Positions 7,228 through 16,235 of a stretch of 64,000 nucleotides of DNA are shown here, one piece after another; position 1 is the first letter of the stretch; each line of letters opens with the position of its first letter. The notes below the pieces were generated by a model. It saw only the letters and a list, made by a program, of their open reading frames with translations, did no database searches and was not told where the DNA came from. A program made the translations under genes and the position numbers. Source of the stretch: Streptomyces prunicolor NBRC 13075 (GTDB taxonomy: Bacteria > Actinomycetota > Actinomycetes > Streptomycetales > Streptomycetaceae); contig NZ_BARF01000050.1 in the NCBI RefSeq assembly GCF_000367365.1, positions 1 through 64,000 of the forward strand. Direction: 5' to 3'.

Positions 7228-8906
7228 TCGCTGTCGTGCGACCGGGAACGCAGTTCCCGCCGGAGGATCTTCCCACTTGCCGTCTTCGGCAGGTCGGGCA
7301 GGATCTCCACCTGGCGGGGGTATTTGTAAGCGGCCAGTCTCTCCTTGCAGTACACGGCGAATTCATCGGGGTCGGTTTCGGCGCCCGGCCGGAGACTGAT
7401 GTACGCCTTCACGGTCTCGCCCCGATACCCGTCAGGGATGCCGACGACGGCCGCCTCGCGCACCGCCGGATGGGTGTACAGCACGTCCTCGACCTCGCGC
7501 GGCCACACCTTGAAGCCGGACGCGTTGATCATGTCCTTCTTGCGGTCGACGACGTACAACCAGCCCTGCGGGTCCATGAACCCGATGTCACCGGTGCGCA
7601 GCTCACCGTCCGGGAAGGTCTCGGCGGTGGCGTCGGGGCGCCGCCAGTACCCGGGCACGACCTGCGGCCCGCGCACGAGGATCTCGCCCTGCTCCCCGAA
7701 CGGCACCTCCTCGCCCTGGTCGTCGACGATCCGTACGACCGTGTTCGGCCCCGGCGCTCCGACGGCCAGCGTCCCGGAGACCGGGTCGACGGGCGCCTCC
7801 AGGTCCTGCGGCACGGACGCGCAGGGCGCGGTGCACTCGGTGAGGCCGTAGCCGTTGCGGATGTACGGCCCGAAGTCGGCCCGGAACTTCTCCACCAGGG
7901 CGGGCGGCAGGGGCGCGCCGCCGGAGGAGATGTTCACGAAGGACGAGAAGTGGTCGGGTGTGACCGCCGGGTGCGCGGCCAGCGCCATGAAGGCCGTCGA
8001 GGGGCCGACGGTGTAGGCCGGCCGGTGTTCGGCGAACGCGTCGAGGACGACGCCCGACTCGAAGCGGTACGCGAGGACGAGCAGGCCCGCGCTGTTGAGG
8101 CACGCGGCGAGTTCGCAGACCATCCCGGTGATGTGGAACAGCGGAGCCATCGCGAAGTACACGGGAGCCTCGGGCAGCCGCAGGCCCGTCCGCTGCCGTT
8201 CCGCGTTGGTCATGATGTTGCCGTGGGTGTTGGTGGCCCCCTTGGGGGCGCCGCTGGTGCCCGAGGTGTAGCTGATGAGCGCGATGTCGGACGGACCGAG
8301 GTCACGGCCCTCGGGTGCCGGGTTCCCCTGCCGGGCGACGGCCACCAGGTCCTCGGCGTCCTCCGCCTGCGGGAGCCGCTCGAAGGTGAGCACGCGCGCG
8401 TCGTTGCGGGTTTGGAAATCCAACTCGCACCCGGTGAGCACGATCGGCACCGGCGAGCCGCTCTCCGCGACCGCGGCCACCGTCTCGCGCAGATACGACT
8501 CCCAGGCCCGGTCGGAGCAGATCAGCGCGGTCACCTCGCCGTCCCGCAGGACATGGGTGACCTCCCCCGACTTGTACATCGGGTTGACGGGGACGACGAT
8601 CGCGCCGGCCTTCCAGGCACCGAGCAGCGCGAGCACGAAGTGCGGCGAGTTCTGCAACAGGATCGCCACCCGGTCGCCGCGCTCCAGGCCACGGGCGGCG
8701 AGATACCCGGCGACGGAGTCGCTCAGCTCGTCGACCTCGCGGTAGCTGAGCCGCCCGTCGAAGTAGGCGAGCGCGGCGCGGTCCTGGTGCTCCGCGGCGA
8801 CCGCGCGGAACGCGTGCACCAGGGAGTCAGGAGGGCTGATCGGCGCCTTCTGCGCCTCGTTGAGCAGCCCCAGCCAGGGCTTGGCGGCATACAGGGAGTC
8901 GGTCAC
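7224..8906 (-). CDS. AMP-binding acyl-CoA ligase
   Basis: This is a 560-residue member of the acyl-adenylate-forming (ANL) superfamily. It would activate a carboxylic acid with ATP and load it on CoA. Motifs are the P-loop ISYTSGTSGAPKGATNTHGN, the A5-type GYGLTECTAP, the ATP-binding RTGDIGFMD, the hinge VDRKKDMINASGFKVWP and the catalytic lysine region KTASGKILRRELR. The GTG at 8906 was chosen because it overlaps the SDR stop codon by four bases (GTGA). An ATG at 8921 lies inside the SDR gene. The gene is flanked by an SDR dehydrogenase and a TetR gene. A medium/long-chain fatty acid or an aromatic acid is the likely substrate. Confidence 0.92.
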   Translation of the reverse strand: MTDSLYAAKPWLGLLNEAQKAPISPPDSLVHAFRAVAAEHQDRAALAYFDGRLSYREVDELSDSVAGYLAARGLERGDRVAILLQNSPHFVLALLGAWKAGAIVVPVNPMYKSGEVTHVLRDGEVTALICSDRAWESYLRETVAAVAESGSPVPIVLTGCELDFQTRNDARVLTFERLPQAEDAEDLVAVARQGNPAPEGRDLGPSDIALISYTSGTSGAPKGATNTHGNIMTNAERQRTGLRLPEAPVYFAMAPLFHITGMVCELAACLNSAGLLVLAYRFESGVVLDAFAEHRPAYTVGPSTAFMALAAHPAVTPDHFSSFVNISSGGAPLPPALVEKFRADFGPYIRNGYGLTECTAPCASVPQDLEAPVDPVSGTLAVGAPGPNTVVRIVDDQGEEVPFGEQGEILVRGPQVVPGYWRRPDATAETFPDGELRTGDIGFMDPQGWLYVVDRKKDMINASGFKVWPREVEDVLYTHPAVREAAVVGIPDGYRGETVKAYISLRPGAETDPDEFAVYCKERLAAYKYPRQVEILPDLPKTASGKILRRELRSRSHDSE

Positions 8907-9667
8907 TCTCCGGCCTCCCACTTCTGCTGAATGTGGTTCATGGTGGTCAGCCAGCGATCCGGCTCGGTGGCCCGGGCCTGGTAGTACCCGGCGACCTCAG
9001 GATGCGGCAGGATCAGGAACCGCTCCTCCGCGATCCCCTTCATCAGCGCGTCGGCGACAGCATCGGGCTCAATGGCGGTCGGCTGAAGCACCAGGTCACC
9101 CGCGCTGCCGGTGGCGGCCAGCATGTCGGTACGCACACCCTGCGGACAGATCGCGTGGACCTTGATCCCCCGGTGCCGATACGTCAGCGACAGCCACTCG
9201 GCGAAGGCGTACGCACCGTGCTTGGTGACGCTGTAGGGCGCGGCCCCGATCATGGTCAGCAGCCCGGCCGCGGACACGGTCGACACGAACCGCCCACCGC
9301 CCCGCTCCAGCCACCCCGGGATCAAGGCCTCGGCGGCCCGCACATGAGCCATGACGTTGACGTCCCAGGCCAGCGCCCAGACGTCTTCCCCGGCCGCTTC
9401 CGACCCACCGGAGCCGACCCCGGCGTTGGCGCAGTAGATGTCGACGGCCCCACCGAGAGCGTCCCGGGCTTCCCCCACAACAGCCGAGGCATCCCCGGGT
9501 ACGGCGATCGCCCCGATCTCATCGGCGACGGCTTTCACACGGTCGGCATCAAGGTCGTTCACCACGACCCGGGCCCCTTCGGCAGCGAACCGCCGCGCAA
9601 GCGCAGCCCCGATGCCACCCCCGGCCCCCGTGACGACTACCCCGGCACCCTGAACGGCTTCCACCAT
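8903..9667 (-). CDS. Short-chain dehydrogenase/reductase
   Basis: This is a 254-residue classical SDR. Its features are the dinucleotide-binding TGAGGGIGAALARRF, the NAD-preferring VVNDLDADR, the structural CANAGVG, and the catalytic Ser with YxxxK in PYSVTKHGAYAFAEW. It is the first gene of a three-gene operon with an acyl-CoA ligase and a TetR regulator, all with 4-base overlaps. A role as an oxidoreductase in fatty-acid or related catabolism is inferred from this context. The ATG at 9667 follows AAGGAGACC. An operator-like palindrome lies 33 bases upstream. Confidence 0.92.
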   Translation of the reverse strand: MVEAVQGAGVVVTGAGGGIGAALARRFAAEGARVVVNDLDADRVKAVADEIGAIAVPGDASAVVGEARDALGGAVDIYCANAGVGSGGSEAAGEDVWALAWDVNVMAHVRAAEALIPGWLERGGGRFVSTVSAAGLLTMIGAAPYSVTKHGAYAFAEWLSLTYRHRGIKVHAICPQGVRTDMLAATGSAGDLVLQPTAIEPDAVADALMKGIAEERFLILPHPEVAGYYQARATEPDRWLTTMNHIQQKWEAGE

Positions 9668-9700
9668 CGGTCTCCTTCGACTGCGGCTCCACTGCCCAGC

Positions 9701-9720
9701 CAGACTAACCGGTCGGTATG
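9701..9720. promoter_or_regulatory. Probable TetR operator of the SDR-ligase-TetR operon
   Basis: The site lies 33 bases before the SDR start. Its right half, accggtcggtatg (9708-9720), is identical to thirteen bases of the 578-597 palindrome read on the opposite strand. The left half is more degenerate. The two sites suggest one regulon covering both acyl-CoA units. Confidence 0.55.
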
Positions 9721-9747
9721 TAGCACCGGAAGGGCAGGCGCCCCGAC

Positions 9748-9775
9748 AGGGGCGCGGGGAACGGCGCGAGCAACC
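9748..9775. repeat. Streptomyces-type intergenic motif, copy 1
   Basis: The motif aggggcgcggggaac-ggcgcga occurs here and, on the opposite strand and slightly changed, at 24961-24986. Sequences of this kind recur between genes in Streptomyces genomes. I know no established function. Confidence 0.5.
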
Positions 9776-9827
9776 ACAACGGACCCGCACCCTACGAACG
9801 ACATGCGGCAGCCCCTACCGTGCCCAC

Positions 9828-11048
9828 ATGCCCCTCACCAGAAGGACCCTCCTGGCAGCAACCCCGGCGGCAACCCTCACCCCAGCAACCACCAAACCCC
9901 GCGCCCTACGCACCGGCTTCGAACAACTGGCCGCACACGACTACGCCCAGCTCAACGGCCAACGAACCGGCATCGTCACCAACCCCACCGGCATCACCAG
10001 AGACGCCCACCACATCGTCGACGTCATGCACGCAAGCCCCCACGTGAACCTCACCGCGGTCTTCGGCCCAGAACACGGCTTCCGAGGCACCGCACAGGCC
10101 GGCGGCTCCGAGGGCTACTACACCGACCCGGCAACCAAACTCCCGGTCTACGACACGTACTTGAAGAGCGGCCAGCCACTCGCCGACATCTTCAAGACCG
10201 CCGCAGTGGACACCATCGTCTTCGACATCCAGGACGTAGGCGCCCGCTTCTACACCTACATCTGGACCCTCTACGACTGCATGGAGGCGGCCCAACTCGC
10301 CGGCAAACGCTTCGTCGTCCTCGACCGCCCCAACCCGGTGACCGGCCGCGCCGCCCAAGGCCCGGTCCTGCACAGGGAGTTCGCGACCTTCGTAGGCCGA
10401 CAGCCGATCGCACAGGCACACGGCATGACGGTCGCCGAGCTGGCGCGGCTGTTCAACGGGGAGTTCCTGACAAAGCCCGTCCCCCTGGAGACCGTACTGA
10501 TGACGGGCTGGAAGCGTTCGGAGTTCTACGACGCCTGGTCGCTACCGTGGGTACCACCGAGCCCCAACATGCCGACGCCGGACACCGCGCTCGTGTACTC
10601 GGGGACGTGTCTCTTCGAGGGCACGAACCTGTCCGAGGGCCGCGGCACCACCCGCCCCTTCGAACTGCTCGGCGCGGAGGGCATCGACGGGCGTTGGGCG
10701 GCTGCGGCGAATCAACTCGGGCTGCCCGGCGTGCACTTCAGGGAGGCCTACTTCGCGCCGACCTTCTCCAAGTTCCAGGGCAAGACGGTCGGCGGAGTCC
10801 AGACCCACATCCACGACCGGGCCGCGTACGACCCCGTCCGCACCGGCATCGCGCTGCTGGTGACCGCCAAGAAGGTCTGGAGCGGGTTCAGTTGGCGCTC
10901 GGACAACTGGATCGACAAGCTCACCGGGTCCGCCCGGGTGCGCACGGCGATCGACGCGGGGGCCGGTACCGACGAGGTGGTGGCGGGCTGGCAGGCGGAG
11001 TTGAAGGCCTTTCGGCGGGTTCGAACTGAATACCTCCTCTACAAGTGA
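9828..11048 (+). CDS. DUF1343/NamZ-family exo-beta-N-acetylmuramidase
   Basis: This is a 406-residue protein of the DUF1343 family, whose characterised member NamZ removes N-acetylmuramic acid from the non-reducing end of peptidoglycan fragments. Recognisable blocks are GQRTGIVTNPTGITRD, VFGPEHGFRGTAQAGG, TIVFDIQDVGARFYTYIWTL, LDRPNPVTG and LFEGTNLSEGRGTTRPFE. The N-terminus MPLTRRTLLAATPAATL has a twin-arginine-like start and may direct export, but the hydrophobic part is short. It stands alone between the SDR operon and a hydrolase gene. A role in cell-wall turnover or recycling is inferred from the family. Confidence 0.88.
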   Translation: MPLTRRTLLAATPAATLTPATTKPRALRTGFEQLAAHDYAQLNGQRTGIVTNPTGITRDAHHIVDVMHASPHVNLTAVFGPEHGFRGTAQAGGSEGYYTDPATKLPVYDTYLKSGQPLADIFKTAAVDTIVFDIQDVGARFYTYIWTLYDCMEAAQLAGKRFVVLDRPNPVTGRAAQGPVLHREFATFVGRQPIAQAHGMTVAELARLFNGEFLTKPVPLETVLMTGWKRSEFYDAWSLPWVPPSPNMPTPDTALVYSGTCLFEGTNLSEGRGTTRPFELLGAEGIDGRWAAAANQLGLPGVHFREAYFAPTFSKFQGKTVGGVQTHIHDRAAYDPVRTGIALLVTAKKVWSGFSWRSDNWIDKLTGSARVRTAIDAGAGTDEVVAGWQAELKAFRRVRTEYLLYK

Positions 11049-11129
11049 GTCGTGACGTATGGCCAATCTTCACCGGTAGCGGGACGATGCGCCCACATCG
11101 CACCACTACGGGGAACGAGGAGGCCGGTC

Positions 11130-12494
11130 ATGGCGGATCCGGCGATGAGTGTGAGCCCTTACTGGGAGTTGACCTTCGACGCCGACGGGGACGTCGACCA
11201 GGGAGAACGCGACCGGCTGCTGAGCGAGGTGCGGCAGCGCGGGGTGAGTGACCTGATCGTCTTCTCGCACGGGTGGAACAGCCGACGCGCCGGCGCGACC
11301 CGGCTCTACAGCCGCTTCTTCGCCCCGATTCCCCGCCTCGCGCCGAAGGCGAGGATCGGGTACGTGGGCGTCATCTGGCCATCCATGGAGTTCCCGGACC
11401 AGCCGATTCCGGATTTCCCGCGATCGACCGTGGCCGCGACCGAGCCCACCGCGGCTCCGGCGCTCGACGCCGACACCCGGCACGCGCTCCTCGACACCTT
11501 CCCCGGCAAGGCGCCGGTGATCGACCAGATCGCCCGGATGCTGGACCAACAGCCGTCGCAGGACGCCGAGTTGGAGGAGTTCGGGCGGCTGGTGCGGACG
11601 CTGGTGGACGTGGTGGTGCCGGGGCCGCAGGCGTTGTTCGGCGCGGACACGCTGGCGGAGGGGGTGCCGCAGTGCGAGCCGCGGATGTTCGCGGTCGGGT
11701 GTACGGCCGAGGTGTGCGAGCAGTTCGCGCAGGCGCTGGCTCACCTCGCGGCCCCTCAATCCCCGGGCCCGGTAACGGAGTTCGCGCTGCCGAACCCGTG
11801 GAAGGGGGCACGGGAGCTGCTGCGGCAGGCGGCGTACTTCGCGATGAAGAGACGCGCGGGCACGGTCGGTGAGCGGGGGCTCGGTCCGGCGATCGGACGA
11901 CTCTCGGCGGTGGCGCCGGAGGTGCGGGTGCATCTCGTGGGGCACAGTTTCGGCGGGCGTCTGGTGTCGTTCGCGCTACGGGGTCTGCCCGAGGGAGTGC
12001 ACTCGGTCAAGTCGGTGACGTTGCTCCAAGGAGCCTTCTCCCACTACGCGTTCGCAGCCCGGCTGCCGGACGACCCGCGTACCGGCGGTGTGCTCCAAGG
12101 CCAGCAGAACCGTGTCGACGGACCCCTCGTGTGCTGTTACTCGCACTGCGACTCGGCGCTCGGCACGATCTATCCGCTGGCCTCGCGGATGGCGGACGAC
12201 GACTGTTCGTTCGCCGCCGTGGACATCGGCCGGGTGCTGGGCGACAAGTGGGGCGCGATGGGCCACGACGGGGTGCAGGCGGTGCCGGGCACCCGTTCGC
12301 TGAGTCTGGCCGAGGCACTCAACTCGCCGCTGCCCGCGTCGGGTTGTGTGAACGTCGACGCCTGCGCGGTGGTGTGCCACGGCGAGCCGCCGACCGGGGC
12401 GCACAGCGACATCGTGCACCCCGAACTCGCCTGGGTGGTGCTGGCGGCGGGCCGGATAGACCGGCCCGCCGCCGCTACGGCGTCACCGGTGTGA
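11130..12494 (+). CDS. Putative alpha/beta-hydrolase, serine-esterase type
   Basis: This is a 454-residue protein without a signal peptide. A hydrolase fold is indicated by LIVFSHGWNSRR near residue 50 (oxyanion-hole region) and the nucleophile elbow VHLVGHSFGGRL near residue 272. The acid and His cannot be assigned with confidence. The middle (about residues 90-220) matches nothing I recognise. Such proteins occur singly in Streptomyces and are sometimes mislabelled as kinases. The ATG at 11130 was chosen for the GAGGAGG site ending seven bases before it. The 3' end overlaps the convergent penicillin-acylase gene by 12 bases. Confidence 0.7.
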   Translation: MADPAMSVSPYWELTFDADGDVDQGERDRLLSEVRQRGVSDLIVFSHGWNSRRAGATRLYSRFFAPIPRLAPKARIGYVGVIWPSMEFPDQPIPDFPRSTVAATEPTAAPALDADTRHALLDTFPGKAPVIDQIARMLDQQPSQDAELEEFGRLVRTLVDVVVPGPQALFGADTLAEGVPQCEPRMFAVGCTAEVCEQFAQALAHLAAPQSPGPVTEFALPNPWKGARELLRQAAYFAMKRRAGTVGERGLGPAIGRLSAVAPEVRVHLVGHSFGGRLVSFALRGLPEGVHSVKSVTLLQGAFSHYAFAARLPDDPRTGGVLQGQQNRVDGPLVCCYSHCDSALGTIYPLASRMADDDCSFAAVDIGRVLGDKWGAMGHDGVQAVPGTRSLSLAEALNSPLPASGCVNVDACAVVCHGEPPTGAHSDIVHPELAWVVLAAGRIDRPAAATASPV

Positions 12495-15266
12495 GGTGAA
12501 CTCCACCACTTGCTGGAAGGTGGGCCGGTTCTGCCAACTGATGTTGTAGTGCTTGATGCCGCCGAGCGTCCGCTGGACGATCGAGTCGGCACACCACTGG
12601 TCGCCCGCCGAGCACAGGGTGTCCCCGGGGTAGACCGTGGCCGCGGTGGCACCGGCCGCCGTCTTCAGCGTGCTGATGAGGATGTCCCGGCAGGCGCTGA
12701 GGCTGCCGCCGCCGCAGTACTGCGCGGCGAGCGGCCCGGACACGGTCTGCCCGAGCACCGACCGGAGGTCCTTGTCGACATAGCTCCACCAGCCGTACTG
12801 GAAGGAGCTTCCGGCATGCGACCCGGTCGGGCCGTGCGCGGCCGACGGGGTCTCGTCGATGTACAGGTTGTTGGTGAGCGCGGTGTACAGGGTGTCACCG
12901 AGGCCGGGTTGGAACTCGGCCTTCACCAGTGCGGGCCACCAGGCGTCCAGGATCCGGATGGCGTCGGCGTTGGCGTAGGTCTTGGAGCCTGCCGAGGTCT
13001 CGGTGCGTTTGCCGCCGGCGGTGAGCCAGGTCTGCAGCTTGGTGACGGCCGCGGCGGCGGTGGTGTCGGTGACCGTACTGCTGTTGATCACCTTCAGCAT
13101 GTCGGGCAGGACGTCCTCGGCGCGCAGGTCGGTGAGCGAGGCGTCGGACATGGCCTTCACCAGCGAGGATCTGGTGACCCCGTCGGCCGCGACGAGTTTC
13201 TTCACCCGGTCGTCGATGAGATTGCCGCGATGGACGGACCCGTCGCCCCAACTGGCCGTCGTGTAGTTGAGGGCCTGTTTGTTGTTCCAGGAGATGTAGT
13301 AGTCCTGGTCGATGGAGTTGGGGTGCGCGGAGGCCGGGGTGTAGTCGGACGTGTTGGTGGTCGGGTCCCAGTTCTGCCACTCGTAGGCGGCCTGGCCCCA
13401 GATCGGGAACTCGGGGTCGACACCGCTGGCCCGCACCGGGTTGTTGCCGCTGTTGTAGTACGCGGTGTGCGAGGAGTCGGCGTAGAACCAGTTGAACGTG
13501 AAGTTGATGTGCTGCGCGGCGCTCTGGAAGGTCTGCGGACTCTTCACGTAGTCCGGGTCGTTGAGCATCTGGAAGCCGATGATCGAGTCGGCCTCATGCA
13601 TGTAGGACGAGCGCAGGGTGGTGTAGGCGACCTTCTTCCCGCCGACGGTCGCCCGGTACTCGACGGGTCCGTACTCGGTCTTCCACACTCTCATCGTGTA
13701 CGACCCCGCGGCGGTGCCGTCGGCTGTGGTGGGCGTCCAGGAGTTCTTCTGCTCGATCTCCTCCATCGGCGTGCAGGTGCCGTGGAAGAGGTAGTGGTAG
13801 TCGTCCTGGCAGAGTTCGACGGCGTAGGTGTCGATGATGTCCTGGCCGGAGGTCGTGGCGGACCACGAGTAGTCCTGGCCGCGGCCGAGTTCGACGTACA
13901 TGCTCAGGCCCGCGAAGGAGGCGCCGCGGGCGCTGATGCCCGGGCCCTGGATCTCCTGGAGCATGAGCAACTGGGGTGCGAAGTAACCGGTCTGTGGTCC
14001 GAAGACGGCGATCGGGTGGCCGCTCGCGGTGTATTTGCCGCTCACCACAAGGGCGTTGGACATACCGCGCTTGGCGGAGCTGAGGGCGGTCGCGGTCGCC
14101 GCGGCGGAGGCGGCGTCGGCGCTCTGGTTGGCGCCGGTGCCGGTAGCGTCGTAGATGAGTGGCTCGGTCGTCACCGAACCGGCGTCCGGGAGCGCCTCGC
14201 CCTGGGCGGTGGTGGGCTTGGTGCCGTACGGGAAGCTCTCGCCGTTGTGGAGGGTGAGCGCGGCTTCCGGGTCGTTGCGTTCGCGGAAGGACTCCCAGAC
14301 CTTGGTGCCCTGTTCCACGCCGTACTTCTCCTGGGCGGCGAGCAGGGAGATCGCGTTGTTGACCTCGCCGCCACCGCCGGAGCCGAAGAGGGTTCCGATG
14401 ACGGAGGCCAGCGCGACCAGGTCGGTGATCTTGAAGTGGTCGATCGTGCCGGCGTTGGTGATCGAGTCCTTGTGGCCGGTGAGGACGTACTCGCCGGGGA
14501 AGTAACGACCGCTGTCCGAGGCGTCGATGTAGGCGTTGATGCCGGCCAGATAGGCGTTGGCGTCGGTGAGTGCCTGCTGGCCGCGGGTGCCGTTGTTGTT
14601 GACGGCGTTGTCGATCTGGGACTGCAACTCGGCCTCGGTGTACGGGGCGTTGCGGTAGAACTCCTGCTCAAGTCCCTGGTTGGAGGCCGCGCCGCCGGCG
14701 AAGGTGGTCAGCTGGCCGCGTCCCACGTGCCGGAAGACGTCCATCAGCCACAGCCGGTCCTCGGCCGCCGCGTAACCGGCGCCGTACTCGGTGCCGTAGC
14801 GCGTTGTGCCTGTGATGTGCGGCACACCGGTCGCCTTGTCGCGGACGATCGTCACGTCGGTGCGGCCGCTGGGGTTCTCGGTCGAGGCGACGTTGGCGGC
14901 GGGGACCCCGAACGACGCGTCGTTGAAGAAGGTGTTGATCTTCGCGTCGGTCAGCGTGGAGGCGCCCGTGGCCAGGTTGGCATAGGGCCCGAGCTGGTCT
15001 TCGGCATGGCTGGGCTGGGTGCCGAAGACCTGGTTGAGGAGGATCTGGGCGAGGGTGGCGTTGCCGTTCTCGCCGGCCGGGAGGATGTCCGAGCACTGGC
15101 CGCCGCAGTAGTCGTTCGAGGCGGTCGCCGCCACGGCCGTCCCCTGAGCGAGGGGAGACAAAAGGGCGGCAATGAGGGCACATACGGATGCGGCCTTCAG
15201 GAACCCGGGGAATCCCCCGGGAGTTCTCAGTCTGTCGAGCAAGTTACGCGGGGTGCGCCGTGGCAT
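12483..15266 (-). CDS. Secreted penicillin acylase family protein (Ntn hydrolase)
   Basis: This is a 927-residue precursor of the penicillin amidase/acyl-homoserine-lactone acylase family. The order is: signal peptide (residues 1-47, hydrophobic ASVCALIAALLSPLAQGTAVA), alpha chain with RDKATGVPHITGTTRYGTEY and the AAEDRLWLMDVFRHVGRGQL motif, spacer, then the predicted autocleavage site before Ser403 in KRGMSNALVVSG. Ser403 would become the N-terminal nucleophile of the beta chain. It would hydrolyse an amide bond of an acylated compound outside the cell. The substrate is not predictable: antibiotics, lactones and lipopeptides are all possible. It is longer than penicillin G acylase and has a Gly-rich insert near residue 297. 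It overlaps the convergent hydrolase gene tail to tail. Confidence 0.9.
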   Translation of the reverse strand: MPRRTPRNLLDRLRTPGGFPGFLKAASVCALIAALLSPLAQGTAVAATASNDYCGGQCSDILPAGENGNATLAQILLNQVFGTQPSHAEDQLGPYANLATGASTLTDAKINTFFNDASFGVPAANVASTENPSGRTDVTIVRDKATGVPHITGTTRYGTEYGAGYAAAEDRLWLMDVFRHVGRGQLTTFAGGAASNQGLEQEFYRNAPYTEAELQSQIDNAVNNNGTRGQQALTDANAYLAGINAYIDASDSGRYFPGEYVLTGHKDSITNAGTIDHFKITDLVALASVIGTLFGSGGGGEVNNAISLLAAQEKYGVEQGTKVWESFRERNDPEAALTLHNGESFPYGTKPTTAQGEALPDAGSVTTEPLIYDATGTGANQSADAASAAATATALSSAKRGMSNALVVSGKYTASGHPIAVFGPQTGYFAPQLLMLQEIQGPGISARGASFAGLSMYVELGRGQDYSWSATTSGQDIIDTYAVELCQDDYHYLFHGTCTPMEEIEQKNSWTPTTADGTAAGSYTMRVWKTEYGPVEYRATVGGKKVAYTTLRSSYMHEADSIIGFQMLNDPDYVKSPQTFQSAAQHINFTFNWFYADSSHTAYYNSGNNPVRASGVDPEFPIWGQAAYEWQNWDPTTNTSDYTPASAHPNSIDQDYYISWNNKQALNYTTASWGDGSVHRGNLIDDRVKKLVAADGVTRSSLVKAMSDASLTDLRAEDVLPDMLKVINSSTVTDTTAAAAVTKLQTWLTAGGKRTETSAGSKTYANADAIRILDAWWPALVKAEFQPGLGDTLYTALTNNLYIDETPSAAHGPTGSHAGSSFQYGWWSYVDKDLRSVLGQTVSGPLAAQYCGGGSLSACRDILISTLKTAAGATAATVYPGDTLCSAGDQWCADSIVQRTLGGIKHYNISWQNRPTFQQVVEFTSHR

Positions 15267-15487
15267 CGCAGCTCCTACCGACGGGGGTGGTGCGGGACGT
15301 TACCGCCGGTATCCCCGAGATTGAAGATGAACATGCGTCAAGTTTTGGATCCGGGCAAGTGGCTTATGGAGGCCATCGGAAATCGGATGGAGCCAAATCG
15401 CTTGTCGATACGTCTATTCAGCGACGTCCGTTCGACGACGCCGAGGTGACCGAAGTACAGGTGCAGGTGTGACGGAGGTGCAGGGCG

Positions 15488-16090
15488 ATGGCCGGTTTCC
15501 GGAGTCTGGCGAGACAGGTGCGAGACCCTCGATGCGATCTGGCGCTACGGCGCTACTCGCTGCGCAAGTGCCTTGAGCGGTTCGCCCCTTACGGGCACAG
15601 GGCGACCTGGGACCACTTGAGCTCCCGGGCCGGGTTCGGACCCGAGGACCGCTCCCCCGACCCGGCGCGGCTCGTGGCCGCACTGGACGAGCTGGAGGAA
15701 GCGCGCAAGGTCTGGCTCGCCTACGAGGTCGGGTTCGCCGAACGCCGCAAGAAGGAGAAGCACGACGGGCTCCGCCGCCCGGGCACCGTGGACGACTGGC
15801 ACCGGCTGACCTGGGGCGGCTTCGGTGTCGCCTGGTGCGACGACCCACGACTCCATCCCCATGAACCACTGGCCGAGGTGCTGCGACGGCTGATCGCCGC
15901 CCTGGAGCGCGAACCGGGTTCCGTGTGCCCGGTGTGCGCCGGGGAGCGCCTCCTGTGGAAGTACGACCTGGCCCACGAACCCTCCTCGGGCCCGGTCTGC
16001 ACGGACTGCGGCATCGTCGTACCGCGTCCGGTGCTCACGCCCGAGGCCCTGGCATACGCCAGGCGGGGACGGCTGCTGATGTCGGCCTGA
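15488..16090 (+). CDS. Conserved hypothetical protein with C-terminal zinc-ribbon-like motif
   Basis: This is a 200-residue basic protein of unknown function. The N-terminal 130 residues are helical-looking and charged (LRRYSLRKCLERFAPYGHR, EEARKVWLAYEVGFAERRKK). Near the C-terminus are two Cys pairs, CPVC (about residue 147) and CTDC (about residue 174), spaced like a zinc ribbon. The ATG is preceded by GGAGGTGCAGGGCG. It is followed by a strong terminator. No family assignment is made. Nucleic-acid or protein binding through the ribbon is only a guess. Confidence 0.65.
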   Translation: MAGFRSLARQVRDPRCDLALRRYSLRKCLERFAPYGHRATWDHLSSRAGFGPEDRSPDPARLVAALDELEEARKVWLAYEVGFAERRKKEKHDGLRRPGTVDDWHRLTWGGFGVAWCDDPRLHPHEPLAEVLRRLIAALEREPGSVCPVCAGERLLWKYDLAHEPSSGPVCTDCGIVVPRPVLTPEALAYARRGRLLMSA

Positions 16091-16116
16091 ACCGGGTCAA
16101 TCGAAGAAGGGCGCCA

Positions 16117-16148
16117 GGGGTGCGCCGGGGATGCCGCACCCCCTTTTT
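16117..16148 (+). terminator. Intrinsic terminator
   Basis: An 8-bp perfect stem (ggggtgcg / cgcacccc) with a 10-base loop is followed by ccTTTTT, 27 bases after the stop codon of the zinc-ribbon protein. This is one of few T-run terminators in the window. Confidence 0.75.
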
Positions 16149-16235
16149 GACCCAGCCGGTTTGCGCTTGCCGGTGCAACGGCCAAGGCTGCCGACGGCGT
16201 TCCGTCGACAGCCCCGAACTGGTGTGCCGCAGGCG

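Noticed and set aside
11052..11129. Upstream start for the alpha/beta hydrolase
   Set aside because: The 26 extra codons lack a ribosome site and the ATG at 11130 has a strong GAGGAGG.
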